Positions 15,787 to 24,052 are shown, counted from the stretch's first letter. The stretch: DNA of 64,000 nt from Conyzicola nivalis_A (GCF_040548875.1 NZ_JBEPSJ010000005.1:1-64000), one strand, 5' to 3'. Notes: a model not told the origin generated them from the sequence alone. Program-made: numbers and translations.

Positions 15787-17817
15787 GTGAGCAAGCGCTA
15801 CGAGATCGTCTCCCTCGACGAGATAGCGTCCGGGGCCCGCGACTTCGAGCTGCGGCCGGGCCACACGCTCGCCAAGGCGGTCGCCGGCATCCTCGCCATC
15901 TCCGTGCTCTTCGGCGCCGCGGTCGCGGCCGTCGGAGCTCCCGCCGTCATCGCCGCAACATCGAGCACCACCAAGCTCACCGACTACTGGGAGGCGCTGC
16001 CCTCCGACCTGCCGATCGCCGCTGCCCTCCCGCAGCACGTGATCCTGCTCGATAAGAACGGCGCCGAGTTCGCCCGCTTCTACAGCGAGAACCGCATCCC
16101 CGTCGCCTTCGAGCAGATCTCGCCCAACTTCACCAACGCCCTCGTCGCCACCGAGGACTCGCGCTTCTACGAGCACTCCGGCGTCGACCTGCCGGGCATC
16201 GCCCGCGCCGCGATCACCAACATGGCGTCAAACAAGCGCACCGAGGGCGGCTCGACGATCACCCAGCAGCTGGTGCAGAACATCCTGATAACGAACGCCC
16301 GCAACGACGACGAGAAGGCGGTCGCCGTCGGAGACACCTATCAGGCGAAGCTGCGCGAGGCGAAGTACGCGATCAGCCTCGAGAAGGCGATGACCAAGCA
16401 CGAGATCCTCGCCACCTACTCGAACGCGGTCTACTTCGGCAACCTGGCATACGGTGTGCAGGCGGCGTCGCAGGTCTACTTCAACACGGATGCCGCGTCG
16501 CTGACGATCCCGCAGGCGGCGATGCTGGTGGCGCTGCTCAAGAGCCCGGTCGCGTTCGACCCGTACGCCTACCCCGAGGCGACGCAGCCCCGCCGCGACA
16601 TCGTGATCGACAGGATGCTCACCGAGGGCTACATCACGGCCGAGGAGGCCGCGGCCGCGACCGCCGAGCCCATCGTGCTCACCCGCGGCGAGACGCCGTC
16701 GGGCTGCGCGGCATCGCCGTACCCCTACTACTGCGCACTCGTGCACGAGGAGATCCTCACCAGCCCGGCGTTCGGCGACACCCTCGAGGCGCGCAAGGAG
16801 ACCCTGCGCCGCGGCGGGCTAACCCTCACCACCGCCCTCGACCGAGCGGTCGCAGACGCCTCACTCAACGCGGCGGTGGGAGCGCTGGGCTACGAGAACC
16901 GCGTCGCCACCGGCACCGCCACAGTGGTTCCCGGCACGGGTCACATCGCCGCAGTCGCGGAGAACCGCACGTGGGGCCAGACGCAGGTCGTCTACGCCGC
17001 GAGCAAGTTCCAGCCCGGCTCGGTGATGAAACCTCTCACGCTGGTTACGGCCCTCGAGCAGGGCCTCCCGCTCACGACCTCGTTCAACGCCAACGGGCCC
17101 TATATCTCGCGGGTCGTCGACAGCCCGAAGAAGGGGTACACCAACTTCGGCAACAGCAACCCCGGCACCATCGACGCCCGGACGGCGATCAAGCAGTCGG
17201 TCAACGTCTACTTCGTGAAGCTGATCGAGAAGACCACGGTTCCCGCAGTGGTCGAGATGGGCAAGCGGCTCGGGCTCACGACCCTCGGCGAGGTCGGCGC
17301 GCGCACGGGTTCGTTCGCGCTCGGCACCTCCGACGTGGAGCCGCTCGAGATGGCGAACGTCTACGCGACCTTCGCCTCTGGAGGCATCAAGTGCACTCCC
17401 ATCTCGATCATCGCGGGCGTGCGCACGACCACCGGTGAGGCCATCGCGACTCCGCCCGCCGACTGCCATCAGGAGATCAGCCCCGCGGTGGCTGCGCAGA
17501 TGACCGACGTGCTTCAGGGCACGTTCCGCGGAGGCACGCTCTCGGGCGTCGGCGCTGTGGCCGGCCGCGAGACCGCGGGCAAGACGGGCACGACCGACGA
17601 CAGCGCCGCCAACTGGACCGTGGGGATGACGGCGCAGTTCGCCACGGCGGTGTGGGTCGGCGACCCGCGGGGCGGCCAGGCCTATCCGCTCACCCGCGTC
17701 GTCGCCTATGGACGGACGCTGTTCAAGACGACGGGGTCGGCGATCGCCGGCCGCATCTGGAAGTCGATCATGACCGACATCCACGCCGGCGTACCGGCAG
17801 TGCCCTTCCCCGGGTAG
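15787..17817 (+). CDS. Class A penicillin-binding protein (glycosyltransferase/transpeptidase)
   Basis: A 676-residue bifunctional peptidoglycan synthase. A cytoplasmic N-tail of about 35 residues is followed by one membrane anchor (VAGILAISVLFGAAVAAVGA). The glycosyltransferase domain shows ATEDSRFYEHSGVDLPGIAR with the catalytic glutamate and GGSTITQQLVQN. The transpeptidase domain shows the serine motif PGSVMKP, the SVN motif in IKQSVNVYF, and KTGT in AGKTGTTDD. Between the domains a short cysteine-bearing insertion (PSGCAASPYPYYCALV) is typical of actinobacterial enzymes. The GTG at 15787 is preceded by GAGGGGGG. It polymerises lipid II and cross-links stem peptides outside the membrane. 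Monocistronic here. Confidence 0.94.
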   Translation: MSKRYEIVSLDEIASGARDFELRPGHTLAKAVAGILAISVLFGAAVAAVGAPAVIAATSSTTKLTDYWEALPSDLPIAAALPQHVILLDKNGAEFARFYSENRIPVAFEQISPNFTNALVATEDSRFYEHSGVDLPGIARAAITNMASNKRTEGGSTITQQLVQNILITNARNDDEKAVAVGDTYQAKLREAKYAISLEKAMTKHEILATYSNAVYFGNLAYGVQAASQVYFNTDAASLTIPQAAMLVALLKSPVAFDPYAYPEATQPRRDIVIDRMLTEGYITAEEAAAATAEPIVLTRGETPSGCAASPYPYYCALVHEEILTSPAFGDTLEARKETLRRGGLTLTTALDRAVADASLNAAVGALGYENRVATGTATVVPGTGHIAAVAENRTWGQTQVVYAASKFQPGSVMKPLTLVTALEQGLPLTTSFNANGPYISRVVDSPKKGYTNFGNSNPGTIDARTAIKQSVNVYFVKLIEKTTVPAVVEMGKRLGLTTLGEVGARTGSFALGTSDVEPLEMANVYATFASGGIKCTPISIIAGVRTTTGEAIATPPADCHQEISPAVAAQMTDVLQGTFRGGTLSGVGAVAGRETAGKTGTTDDSAANWTVGMTAQFATAVWVGDPRGGQAYPLTRVVAYGRTLFKTTGSAIAGRIWKSIMTDIHAGVPAVPFPG

Positions 17818-17852
17818 GGAATGAATAGGCCGCTCGCCCGCGTTTCGACTGT

Positions 17853-18884
17853 ATGAAGAGCATCGTCTACACCCGCCACGGTTCCCCCGACGTTCTCCAC
17901 CTCGTCGAACGAGCACTGCCCGAGCCGGGAGCCGGCGAGGTGCGCGTACGCGTCGTCGTCTCCGGCGTGAACCCGACCGACTGGAAGAAGCGCGTCGGCG
18001 CGGGCGATGAAGCCTCGACCGAGGTGGACTCGGTGCCGAACCAGGACGGAGCGGGCGTCGTCGACGCGATCGGCGACGGAGTCGACGGCCTGACCGTGGG
18101 CGACCGGGTCTGGATCCACCTCGCGGCGCACGAACGCGCCGGGTGGGGAACCGCGCAGGAGTTCACCGTGCTGCCCGCGGACCGGGTCACCGTGCTCCCG
18201 GCCGAGATCTCGTTCGACGTGGGCGCGAGCCTCGGTGTTCCGGCGATCACCGCCCACCGCGCCCTCACCGTCTCCGACGCATGGCCCGCCCGCCTCTCCC
18301 CCGGCTCGCTCTCCGGGGCGACCGTGCTCGTCTCAGGCGGCGCCGGCGCCGTCGGCCACGCAGCCATCCAGCTGGCGCGCTGGGCGGGCGCGACGGTGAT
18401 CACGACGGTCAGCAGCGACGAGAAGGCCGCGTTGACGACGGCGGCCGGTGCCCACCACTCCCTTCGCTACACGGATTCGGCCGCGGCATCCACGATCCGC
18501 GAGCTGGCACCCGACGGAGTGGACATCGTCGTCGAGGTGGCCGCGGGGGTCAACGCCGACCTCGACGCCTCCGTGCTGCGCACCGGCGGCACTGTCGCGA
18601 TCTACGGCAACGACCGCGGCGGCAAGCTCGCGCTCGAGTTCCGCCCGCTGCTCGAGCTGAACGCCCGCCTGCAGTTCGTGCTGCTCTACACGGTCGACCC
18701 CGCCGCGCTGCGGACGGCCGCGACCGACATCACCGCCGCGCTGGTCGACGGCGCGCTCGGCGTCGGCGACGACACGGGGCTGCCGCTGCACCGCTTCGCC
18801 CTCGAAGACACCGCCGCGGCCCACGCCGCCGTCGAGGCCGGAGTGGTGGGCAAGGTGCTCATCGACGTGACACCGGACGCCTGA
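17853..18884 (+). CDS. Zinc-less MDR-family NADPH:quinone oxidoreductase
   Basis: A 343-residue medium-chain dehydrogenase/reductase. The N-terminal GroES-like domain contains VRVVVSGVNPTDWKKRVGAG and PNQDGAGVVDAIGDGVDGL; the typical zinc ligands of alcohol dehydrogenases are absent. The coenzyme domain has VLVSGGAGAVGHAAIQLARW, the NADPH-binding AGAVGHA motif. This combination marks quinone reductase/zeta-crystallin-like enzymes. Length is normal. The ATG at 17853 follows the PBP stop by about 35 bases, but the two need not be functionally linked. It converges with a TetR regulator gene whose stop codon is one base away. The physiological substrate is unknown. Confidence 0.9.
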   Translation: MKSIVYTRHGSPDVLHLVERALPEPGAGEVRVRVVVSGVNPTDWKKRVGAGDEASTEVDSVPNQDGAGVVDAIGDGVDGLTVGDRVWIHLAAHERAGWGTAQEFTVLPADRVTVLPAEISFDVGASLGVPAITAHRALTVSDAWPARLSPGSLSGATVLVSGGAGAVGHAAIQLARWAGATVITTVSSDEKAALTTAAGAHHSLRYTDSAAASTIRELAPDGVDIVVEVAAGVNADLDASVLRTGGTVAIYGNDRGGKLALEFRPLLELNARLQFVLLYTVDPAALRTAATDITAALVDGALGVGDDTGLPLHRFALEDTAAAHAAVEAGVVGKVLIDVTPDA

Positions 18885-18885
18885 G

Positions 18886-19527
18886 CTACGGCGCTGGCGG
18901 GATCAGCCGGTCGAGCAGTTCGCGCGAGGCCGGCATGCGGTCAGGGGCGATGACTGCCGGCATGACGAACGTCCACAGGTCGCGGATGCGCGGCAGCAGG
19001 TCTTCACGGGCGGTGAAGAGGTCGGAGACGAGCTGGATCCCCGTGTACGACGGGATGAGGAACCGGGCGAATGCCTCTGCATCCACGTCGTCGCGAAAAT
19101 CGCCCTCGGCGATGGCGAGCTGCGCCATGTCTGCGAACGCCCGCAGCCAGTCGTCGTACGGCGCCCGCAGGGGCGGGTCGAAGTTCGTGTTCTCCGTCGT
19201 CAGTCGGATGCCCGCCTTGACCACCGGGTCGGTCGTGAGCCTCTCGGCGAGGTCGATGCACATGAGCAGCATCGTCTCGAAGGCCGGCCGGCGCAGCTCC
19301 ATGATGCGCGTGCCCGCCGTGATCGCGAGCTCGTGCTCCTTGGCGATCACCGCCCGCGCCAGGTCTTCCTTCGACGGGAAGTGAAAGTACAGGGCACCGC
19401 GCGTCGTTCCCGACTCGGTGACGATGTCGGCCGTGGTGGCGATTCCGTAGCCCAGCTTGTAGAAGGCCCGGGCGGCACCGTCGATGAGCCGCTCGCGCGT
19501 GGCCTGCGCCCGCTGTTGCTGCACCAC
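18886..19527 (-). CDS. TetR-family regulator resembling gamma-butyrolactone receptors (ScbR-like), copy 1
   Basis: A 213-residue TetR regulator. The helix-turn-helix region ATRERLIDGAARAFYKLGYG, TADIVTESGTTRGALYFHFP and SKEDLARAVIAKEHE follows the pattern of the ScbR/ArpA autoregulator-receptor family, in which GALYFHFPSKE is nearly invariant. The ligand domain includes a tryptophan in DDWLRAFADM, the position used for ligand contact in CprB-type receptors. The GTG at 19527 is preferred since it starts just before the first helix; an upstream GTG at 19572 would add 15 unrelated residues. It is divergent from two SMR transporter genes and is a likely regulator of them. No butyrolactone synthase (AfsA) gene is in the window. 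Confidence 0.85.
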   Translation of the reverse strand: MVQQQRAQATRERLIDGAARAFYKLGYGIATTADIVTESGTTRGALYFHFPSKEDLARAVIAKEHELAITAGTRIMELRRPAFETMLLMCIDLAERLTTDPVVKAGIRLTTENTNFDPPLRAPYDDWLRAFADMAQLAIAEGDFRDDVDAEAFARFLIPSYTGIQLVSDLFTAREDLLPRIRDLWTFVMPAVIAPDRMPASRELLDRLIPPAP

Positions 19528-19618
19528 GATCCATCCCGTCTGCCCGTAGCCACATGGTAGCCGCACGGCCACACGGGCATGCCATCATGGCCTCTCGCCC
19601 GATAGGAGAACTCGATAT

Positions 19619-19975
19619 ATGAAGAAGTGGATGCTTCTGGCCGGCGCCATCGCGACGGAGGTCACCGCCTCTCTGTCGCTCAAGGCCGCACTCGATCACC
19701 CGGTCTTCTACGTCGTGGTCGTGGCCGGCTACATCGCCGCCTTCGTCCTGCTGTCGTTCGTGCTGCGGGAGGGCTTGGCGCTCGGCGTCGCCTACGGGAT
19801 CTGGGGCGCGCTCGGTGTGGCACTCACCGCCATCATGTCGTTCGTCGTCTTCGGCGAACCGTTGACGATCGTCATGGGGATCGGCCTCGTGCTGATCATC
19901 CTCGGGGTGCTGGTCGTCGAGCTCGGCTCGCAGCGCGCCCACGACCGGCTGCGCACGACGGACGAGGTGCTGTGA
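19619..19975 (+). CDS. Small multidrug resistance (SMR) transporter subunit 1
   Basis: A 118-residue protein with four hydrophobic segments. Segment 1 carries the essential membrane glutamate (AGAIATEVTASLSLKAA), and LREGLALGVAYGIWGALGVALTA matches the SMR signature (key part VAYGIWGALGV). SMR proteins export cationic compounds or guanidinium-type metabolites by proton exchange. AGGAG lies at 19604-19608 before the ATG. Its stop overlaps the start of the second SMR gene by one base (TGATG), the arrangement of heterodimeric pairs such as EbrAB. The longer basic C-terminus (RAHDRLRTTDEVL) is another feature of one partner of paired SMRs. Confidence 0.92.
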   Translation: MKKWMLLAGAIATEVTASLSLKAALDHPVFYVVVVAGYIAAFVLLSFVLREGLALGVAYGIWGALGVALTAIMSFVVFGEPLTIVMGIGLVLIILGVLVVELGSQRAHDRLRTTDEVL

Positions 19976-20295
19976 TGGGCTGGGTCTTCCTCGCCGGCGC
20001 CATCCTGAGCGAGGTCGGCGCTACCTTGTCTCTACGCGCGAGCATCACCGGGCGCAGGCTCTGGTACATACCGGTTACCGCCGGCTACGTCACCGCATTC
20101 GGGCTGCTCTCCCTCACCCTTCGCGAGGGCGTCGCCCTGGGTGTCGCCTACGGGATCTGGGCAGCGGCGGGCGTCGCCCTCACGGCGGTGCTCAGCAAGT
20201 TCATCTTCAAGGAGCCGTTCACCCTGATCATGGCCGGCGGCATCGCGCTCATCGTCGGCGGGGTTCTGCTGGTCGAACTGGGTGCCGCCCACTGA
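19975..20295 (+). CDS. Small multidrug resistance (SMR) transporter subunit 2
   Basis: A 106-residue four-helix SMR protein. It keeps the glutamate in AGAILSEVGATLSLRAS and the signature REGVALGVAYGIWAAAGVALTA (split: REGVALGVAYG, IWAAAGVALTA). Translation is coupled to subunit 1 through a one-base overlap, and the two probably form an antiparallel heterodimer. The two subunits differ in loop charge, as expected when membrane orientation is fixed. The substrate is unknown. The ScbR-like gene divergent from the pair is the nearest regulator candidate. Confidence 0.92.
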   Translation: MGWVFLAGAILSEVGATLSLRASITGRRLWYIPVTAGYVTAFGLLSLTLREGVALGVAYGIWAAAGVALTAVLSKFIFKEPFTLIMAGGIALIVGGVLLVELGAAH

Positions 20296-20369
20296 CGCTG
20301 CGGTTCTCTCAGGATGTCGCGGGAACCCCCGTCTACTATCGGAAGGCAATCACGACATTGGAGGATGCC

Positions 20370-20693
20370 ATGAAGTGCCCGAATGATTCAGCGACTCTCG
20401 TCATGAGCGAGCGCAGCGGCGTCGAGATCGACTACTGCCCCGAATGCCGCGGCGTCTGGCTCGACCGCGGAGAACTCGACAAGATCCTCGACCGCGCCGA
20501 GGCCGAGTTCGCGAAGGCGGCACCGCAGCCGACCGCTGCGCCGCCCGTCGCGCCCCCGCAGCAGCAGCCGTACAGCCAGCCGACCTACGGACAGCAGTAC
20601 GACGATCGCAACCGCTACGACCGCGACGACCGCAACCGCGACGGCTACCGCCCGAAGAAGAAGGACAACTGGCTGGGCGAGCTCTTCGGCTAG
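20370..20693 (+). CDS. TFIIB-type zinc-ribbon protein (zf-TFIIB family)
   Basis: A 107-residue protein. The first 45 residues form a zinc ribbon: MKCPND, then DYCPECRGVWLDRGELDKIL, the exact signature of the bacterial zf-TFIIB family (CP...CxxCxGxWLDxGEL). The remainder is a Pro/Gln-rich linker (PPVAPPQQQPYSQPTYGQQY) and a charged Asp/Arg/Asn tract ending in KKKDNWLGELFG, which could be a membrane- or partner-binding tail. The ATG at 20370 has GGAGG 5-6 bases upstream, which decides it over the TTG at 20358. The function of the family is unknown. It converges with the second TetR gene. Confidence 0.9.
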   Translation: MKCPNDSATLVMSERSGVEIDYCPECRGVWLDRGELDKILDRAEAEFAKAAPQPTAAPPVAPPQQQPYSQPTYGQQYDDRNRYDRDDRNRDGYRPKKKDNWLGELFG

Positions 20694-20707
20694 AGCGGCG
20701 ATCGAGG

Positions 20708-21343
20708 TCAGTCGCGGAGGAGCGCGCGGATCTCGGGCATCTGAGCGCGCTCGTCCGACGAGGCGATTCCGGCGAGCAGGAAGATCCACATCTCCTCTAG
20801 GCGGTCGAGGATGTCTGCCCACTGGGTTCGAGCCTGCGAGAGCGACTGCACGCCGGTGAAGGTAGCGATCACGTAGGCGGCTAGGCGTCCGGGATCCTGG
20901 TCGGGCGTGATGTCGCCCTCCAGCACCGCGCGTCGGATCAGCGCTTCGCTGGTGCGAATCCAGTCCTCGTAGGGTTTGCTTGCCGTCTCGACGAACACGT
21001 CCGCCGACTCGGTGCTCAGCCGCAGGCCGGCGCGGACGAGTGGGTTCGTCGTCATCTGCAGCGCCAGTTCACGCGACAGCACGATCATCGCGTGCAGTCC
21101 GCGCATCTCCTTTTCGAGCAGCGACTGCCCCGCGGTGATGAACGAGTCGTGCTGCCGGTCGATGATCTCGAGCGCAAGCGCCTTCTTCGACGGAAAATGG
21201 AAGTAGAAGGCACCCTGCGTGACGTCGGCCTCGCTGATCACATCTGCGAGCGTCGCCTGGGCATAGGTCTGTCCGGAGAACACGACCCCGGCGGCCTGAA
21301 CGATGAGTTCTCGCGTCGCGCGTGCGCGTGCTTGCTTGGCCAT
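20708..21343 (-). CDS. TetR-family regulator resembling gamma-butyrolactone receptors (ScbR-like), copy 2
   Basis: A 211-residue TetR regulator, clearly a paralogue of the one at 18886-19527. The DNA-binding part reads RATRELIVQAAGVVFSGQTY, TLADVISEADVTQGAFYFHF and PSKKALALEIIDRQH. The ligand domain keeps RAGLRLSTESADVF, comparable to KAGIRLTTENTNF in copy 1, and a tryptophan in YEDWIRTSEALI. The ATG at 21343 is natural. A dyad with CAAAC and GTTTG arms lies 22 bp upstream and could be its autoregulatory operator. Target genes and ligand are unknown. It marks the last clearly core-like gene before the island. Confidence 0.87.
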   Translation of the reverse strand: MAKQARARATRELIVQAAGVVFSGQTYAQATLADVISEADVTQGAFYFHFPSKKALALEIIDRQHDSFITAGQSLLEKEMRGLHAMIVLSRELALQMTTNPLVRAGLRLSTESADVFVETASKPYEDWIRTSEALIRRAVLEGDITPDQDPGRLAAYVIATFTGVQSLSQARTQWADILDRLEEMWIFLLAGIASSDERAQMPEIRALLRD

Positions 21344-21365
21344 TGGTCTCCAGGTTCGGGTAGGA

Positions 21366-21389
21366 CAAACAATATCGGGTCCCCGTTTG
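21366..21389. promoter_or_regulatory. Possible operator of the ScbR-like regulator
   Basis: Imperfect dyad with outer arms CAAAC and GTTTG and a CGGGTCCCCG core, just upstream of the regulator's ATG. The arm sequence resembles autoregulator-receptor sites (AAACC/GGTTT), but this is a visual match only. Confidence 0.35.
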
Positions 21390-21413
21390 ACTCCTCGGGT
21401 GCCCGGAACGACG

Positions 21414-21442
21414 AAAGGCCCGCTGGATTCCAGCGGGCCTTT
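21414..21442. terminator. Rho-independent terminator-like hairpin
   Basis: AAAGGCCCGCTGG-ATT-CCAGCGGGCCTTT forms a perfect 13-bp stem with a three-base loop. It lies between the TetR gene (leaving to the left) and the start of the island, and could insulate either direction. No gene is seen from 21443 to 21572. Confidence 0.7.
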
Positions 21443-21572
21443 CCTTCGTATCCACTCCCCGGACGGACCCGGCTAGTTGTGCAGATACTTCCCTGTGGGT
21501 CGTTTGCATAACTCGTTTACGCTGCGATTACCCTTGTAAAGATTGGGCTCTTTTCATGGGTGCGAGCGTTGA

Positions 21573-21881
21573 GAAACGTCGATCCTCCGCAGGATTGTCG
21601 AGAATCCTTCCACGCAATCGGTACACGGTCCCTACTCGGCGAGTTCAGACCTTCGCGATCCTGAATCCGCGGAACGCATCGCCGAGTTCGCCGAATTCCT
21701 CGCAGGCCTCGGCCTCAAGCTCGCTTCCCGCGGGCACGGTCTCGGTCAGCTGCTGTCCGTCGAAGACGTGCCCATCCTCAAAATCCCCGTTTCGTTGGAA
21801 TCCGACGAGGTCGAGGATGATGAGGCGTCCGGGACGGAGTCCACGGAAGATGAGACCACTGATTCCGACGCTGGAGTCTGA
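21573..21881 (+). pseudogene. 5'-truncated gene remnant upstream of mcrC
   Basis: An open frame of about 102 codons beginning directly after a TGA at 21570 and with no plausible start codon: ATG and TTG are absent until deep inside it. The translation looks like the end of a real protein: RIVENPSTQSVHGPYSASSD, then a helix ERIAEFAEFLAGLGLKLASR, then an acidic Glu/Asp/Ser/Thr tail (ESDEVEDDEASGTESTEDE). The stop is 2 bases before the GTG of mcrC, the spacing of a coupled operon. In intact systems the gene before mcrC encodes the McrB GTPase, so this may be a McrB-associated C-terminus, but no GTPase motif remains to prove it. Confidence 0.5.
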
Positions 21882-21883
21882 CA

Positions 21884-23392
21884 GTGGCAGCTCCGACAGC
21901 GATCGGGCCACGGGGTGAGCTGTGGATCGGCGCCAGCGACCGCGGAAAATGCTCGGGCCTCGCCAGCGTCGTCACCGCCGATGCGCGGCTGAATACAATC
22001 GTCCTCCCTAAAATCTGGCGAGACTCCCCGTCCGCAGTCCAACATCAACTCGAGTGGGACGGGACGTCCGACGACACGATCCTCGTCCACGAGCTTGACG
22101 TCATCAAGGTCGCCGGCCCTCGCTCGGCGGTAGCCGACATCGCCTTGGGAATCAGCACTCTCGATGACGACGTGGAGACACCACTTCTCACCGTTCGCAG
22201 CCAGCCCAGGCGAAATTTGAAAGACGCGACCGGCACCGAAGAACCCACTCGCGACGTCGGATTCGCAGCGCTTCTGGACCTGCTAAAGATCACAGACCGC
22301 GTCGCTGCTCTGTATAGGCCTTCTACTTCCTCGGCCAAACAGTCGCATTCGGACGAGCTAGTTCTGACTGCGGATGCTTTCCTCACCGAGGCCGAAGCTC
22401 GGCTCGGGTCAGCGAGACCTCGATACCAGCAGCGGGACGAGGTCCTCCCGGCCGTACGGGGACGGGTCGACGACCGGTCTATGGCGCGCGCCGCAGCAGA
22501 GAGCTCCCCCTACGTCCTCTGCCACTTCGATGATCTGTCGATGGACACGGCGCTGCTGCGAGTGATCCTGGCGGCGACAAAGGTCGCTGCCGGACTTCAC
22601 ATCCGCGCTCCACTCGATCGACTTCCCCTCCAAGTCAATGACCGCGGGGTGAAAATCGCCCGCCAGCTGTCAGCTGTCAGCTCGATCTCGCCGTCCGCCG
22701 CTCTCCGGCTCGGCCGCAGCCTTCGGCTTTCTCGTCTCGAAACGCCCTGGCAAAAGGGCTTGGACCGAGCCGTCGAACTTCTATCCCGTGAGGCGTCGCT
22801 GCCGACTCGGGCTGGTGACATCGACGCGGGATTCGTACTCCGCGTCGACACGAACAAGATGTGGGAGGACCTGGTGTTCGGGCTGCTCGCCAGCGTAGCC
22901 ACCGATGTCCAGAAAAACAACGACAACAGTTTGGCTGCCGGCGTCGCGGTGCAAGAACCTTGGACGCGGGAGTCAAAGGACCCGCGCGATCGATACCCCG
23001 ACTACTTGGCAAGCTTTAAGGAAGCGACCCTCGTCTTGGACGCGAAGTACAAGTCCTCACGCTCCCTCGGATCCGACGATGCCAACCAGCTCTTCGCCTA
23101 CAGTCATCTGTCGAGTCTCCAAAACGTCCCGGTCACCCATGTGGCACTCATCTACCCTTCGCCAGCCATACCCCGGTCGAAGTCTTTTTTGCTTCGCGCG
23201 CCCACCAAAGACATGTCACTAGCGCCGATCGAGATCGACTTCCCGCCGTCTCGGGCCGCGCGCACCAACCAGGCTTGGCGTCAATATCAGGAAACTACGT
23301 CGCGCCAGTTGCGAGAATGGCTGGAGATGCTTTCTCAACAACCGTCCCCACACCTCGCCGGCCACCAAAACGTCCCGACCGTGGTGACCTGA
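21884..23392 (+). CDS. mcrC: McrC-like restriction subunit (PD-(D/E)xK nuclease)
   Basis: A 502-residue homologue of McrC, the nuclease subunit of McrBC-type modification-dependent restriction. The N-terminal half contains IVLPKIWRDSPSAVQHQLEW and a regularly folded region; the central part includes PAVRGRVDDRSMARAAAESS, the conserved RGR region of McrC. The C-terminal nuclease core is visible as WEDLVFGLLAS, then RYPDYLASFKEATLVLDAKYK (P-D plus DAK, residues about 368-388; written in parts RYPDYLASFKEA and TLVLDAKYK). The GTG at 21884 follows the truncated remnant by 2 bases. McrC normally needs the GTPase McrB, which is not found here, so the system may be inactive or use another partner. 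A second nuclease-like gene follows after 2 bases. Confidence 0.82.
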   Translation: MAAPTAIGPRGELWIGASDRGKCSGLASVVTADARLNTIVLPKIWRDSPSAVQHQLEWDGTSDDTILVHELDVIKVAGPRSAVADIALGISTLDDDVETPLLTVRSQPRRNLKDATGTEEPTRDVGFAALLDLLKITDRVAALYRPSTSSAKQSHSDELVLTADAFLTEAEARLGSARPRYQQRDEVLPAVRGRVDDRSMARAAAESSPYVLCHFDDLSMDTALLRVILAATKVAAGLHIRAPLDRLPLQVNDRGVKIARQLSAVSSISPSAALRLGRSLRLSRLETPWQKGLDRAVELLSREASLPTRAGDIDAGFVLRVDTNKMWEDLVFGLLASVATDVQKNNDNSLAAGVAVQEPWTRESKDPRDRYPDYLASFKEATLVLDAKYKSSRSLGSDDANQLFAYSHLSSLQNVPVTHVALIYPSPAIPRSKSFLLRAPTKDMSLAPIEIDFPPSRAARTNQAWRQYQETTSRQLREWLEMLSQQPSPHLAGHQNVPTVVT

Positions 23393-23394
23393 GC

Positions 23395-24018
23395 GTGGTC
23401 AGCAGCGAAGCGCGGGTCGGTCGTCTCGCGACCATGCTCACACAGCTCGGGCTCGAGATCGCCGACACCCCTCTCGCCGCCCCGCGCCTTTCCACTCTTT
23501 CACCGACCCACCAAGCTGAGGTGCTCGACACGTATCGCTCACTCGGCGGTCAGCTCGAGGAACCGCAGCTTCGCCCGGGCGCTTGGGACCTGACGTTCAC
23601 GAAAGGTTTAGTCGTCGAGCTCGATGACGAACTCCACTTCAACCGATTCCGGCTTCTCACCCTGTCCGCTGGAGATCGGCGGCCTTGGGACCGCAGGTAC
23701 AGGCAGTACTGCGAAGACTTCGAAATCGATTGCCTCAAAGCGGGAACCTGGAGTAAGCGCTGGACCACCAACTCAGCCGAACGCTTGATGGGGGCCGGGG
23801 ATCCAGTCGGTGAGCTCGGCGACCGGGGAGCTCCCCGATGGAAACAGAGAGCGCTATACGACTCGATGAAGGATTTGGCCGGCGACGTTCGACTATGCCG
23901 CCTCTCAGTGTCTGACAATCTCGGGAGCGTGAGTTTGGGGAAAGTGTTGGCCGGTCGAGCAACCTACAAGCCAGCTCGGTTGGCAACTCTGGTCCACAAT
24001 CGTCTCGCCTCCAACTGA
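23395..24018 (+). CDS. Possible PD-(D/E)xK-type nuclease partner of McrC
   Basis: A 207-residue protein of unknown function starting with a GTG 2 bases after the mcrC stop, so it is translated with it. The region RPGAWDLTFTKGLVVELDDE followed by LHFNRFRLLTL resembles the core of Vsr/DUF559-type endonucleases, where D, then ELD, then H mark the active site; this is an inference from pattern, not a confident family assignment. The rest is basic and helical (KQRALYDSMKDLAGDVRLCR), compatible with DNA binding. Its strict coupling to mcrC suggests a role in the same defence module, perhaps as a second nuclease or a specificity factor. Confidence 0.65.
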   Translation: MVSSEARVGRLATMLTQLGLEIADTPLAAPRLSTLSPTHQAEVLDTYRSLGGQLEEPQLRPGAWDLTFTKGLVVELDDELHFNRFRLLTLSAGDRRPWDRRYRQYCEDFEIDCLKAGTWSKRWTTNSAERLMGAGDPVGELGDRGAPRWKQRALYDSMKDLAGDVRLCRLSVSDNLGSVSLGKVLAGRATYKPARLATLVHNRLASN

Positions 24019-24027
24019 TCTACGGCT

Positions 24028-24052
24028 CATGCATGCATGCATCCATGCATGC
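24028..24052. repeat. Short ATGC tandem repeat
   Basis: The tetramer ATGC is repeated as CATGCATGCATGCATCC and ATGCATGC just after the end of the McrC partner gene. It is a self-complementary simple repeat with no visible function; the 24053-24300 stretch holds no gene I can support apart from the leader of the next gene (GGGGAG at 24288-24293). Confidence 0.5.

Noticed and set aside
21344..21572. A left attachment site matching the 3' end of tRNA-Leu
   Set aside because: I compared the tRNA 3' end (ACTTGAACCCCC-type sequence) with this spacer by eye and found no match.
24028..24052. The ATGC repeat as part of a CRISPR array
   Set aside because: It is a 4-base simple repeat without spacers, and no cas gene is present; no CRISPR array was seen anywhere in the window.
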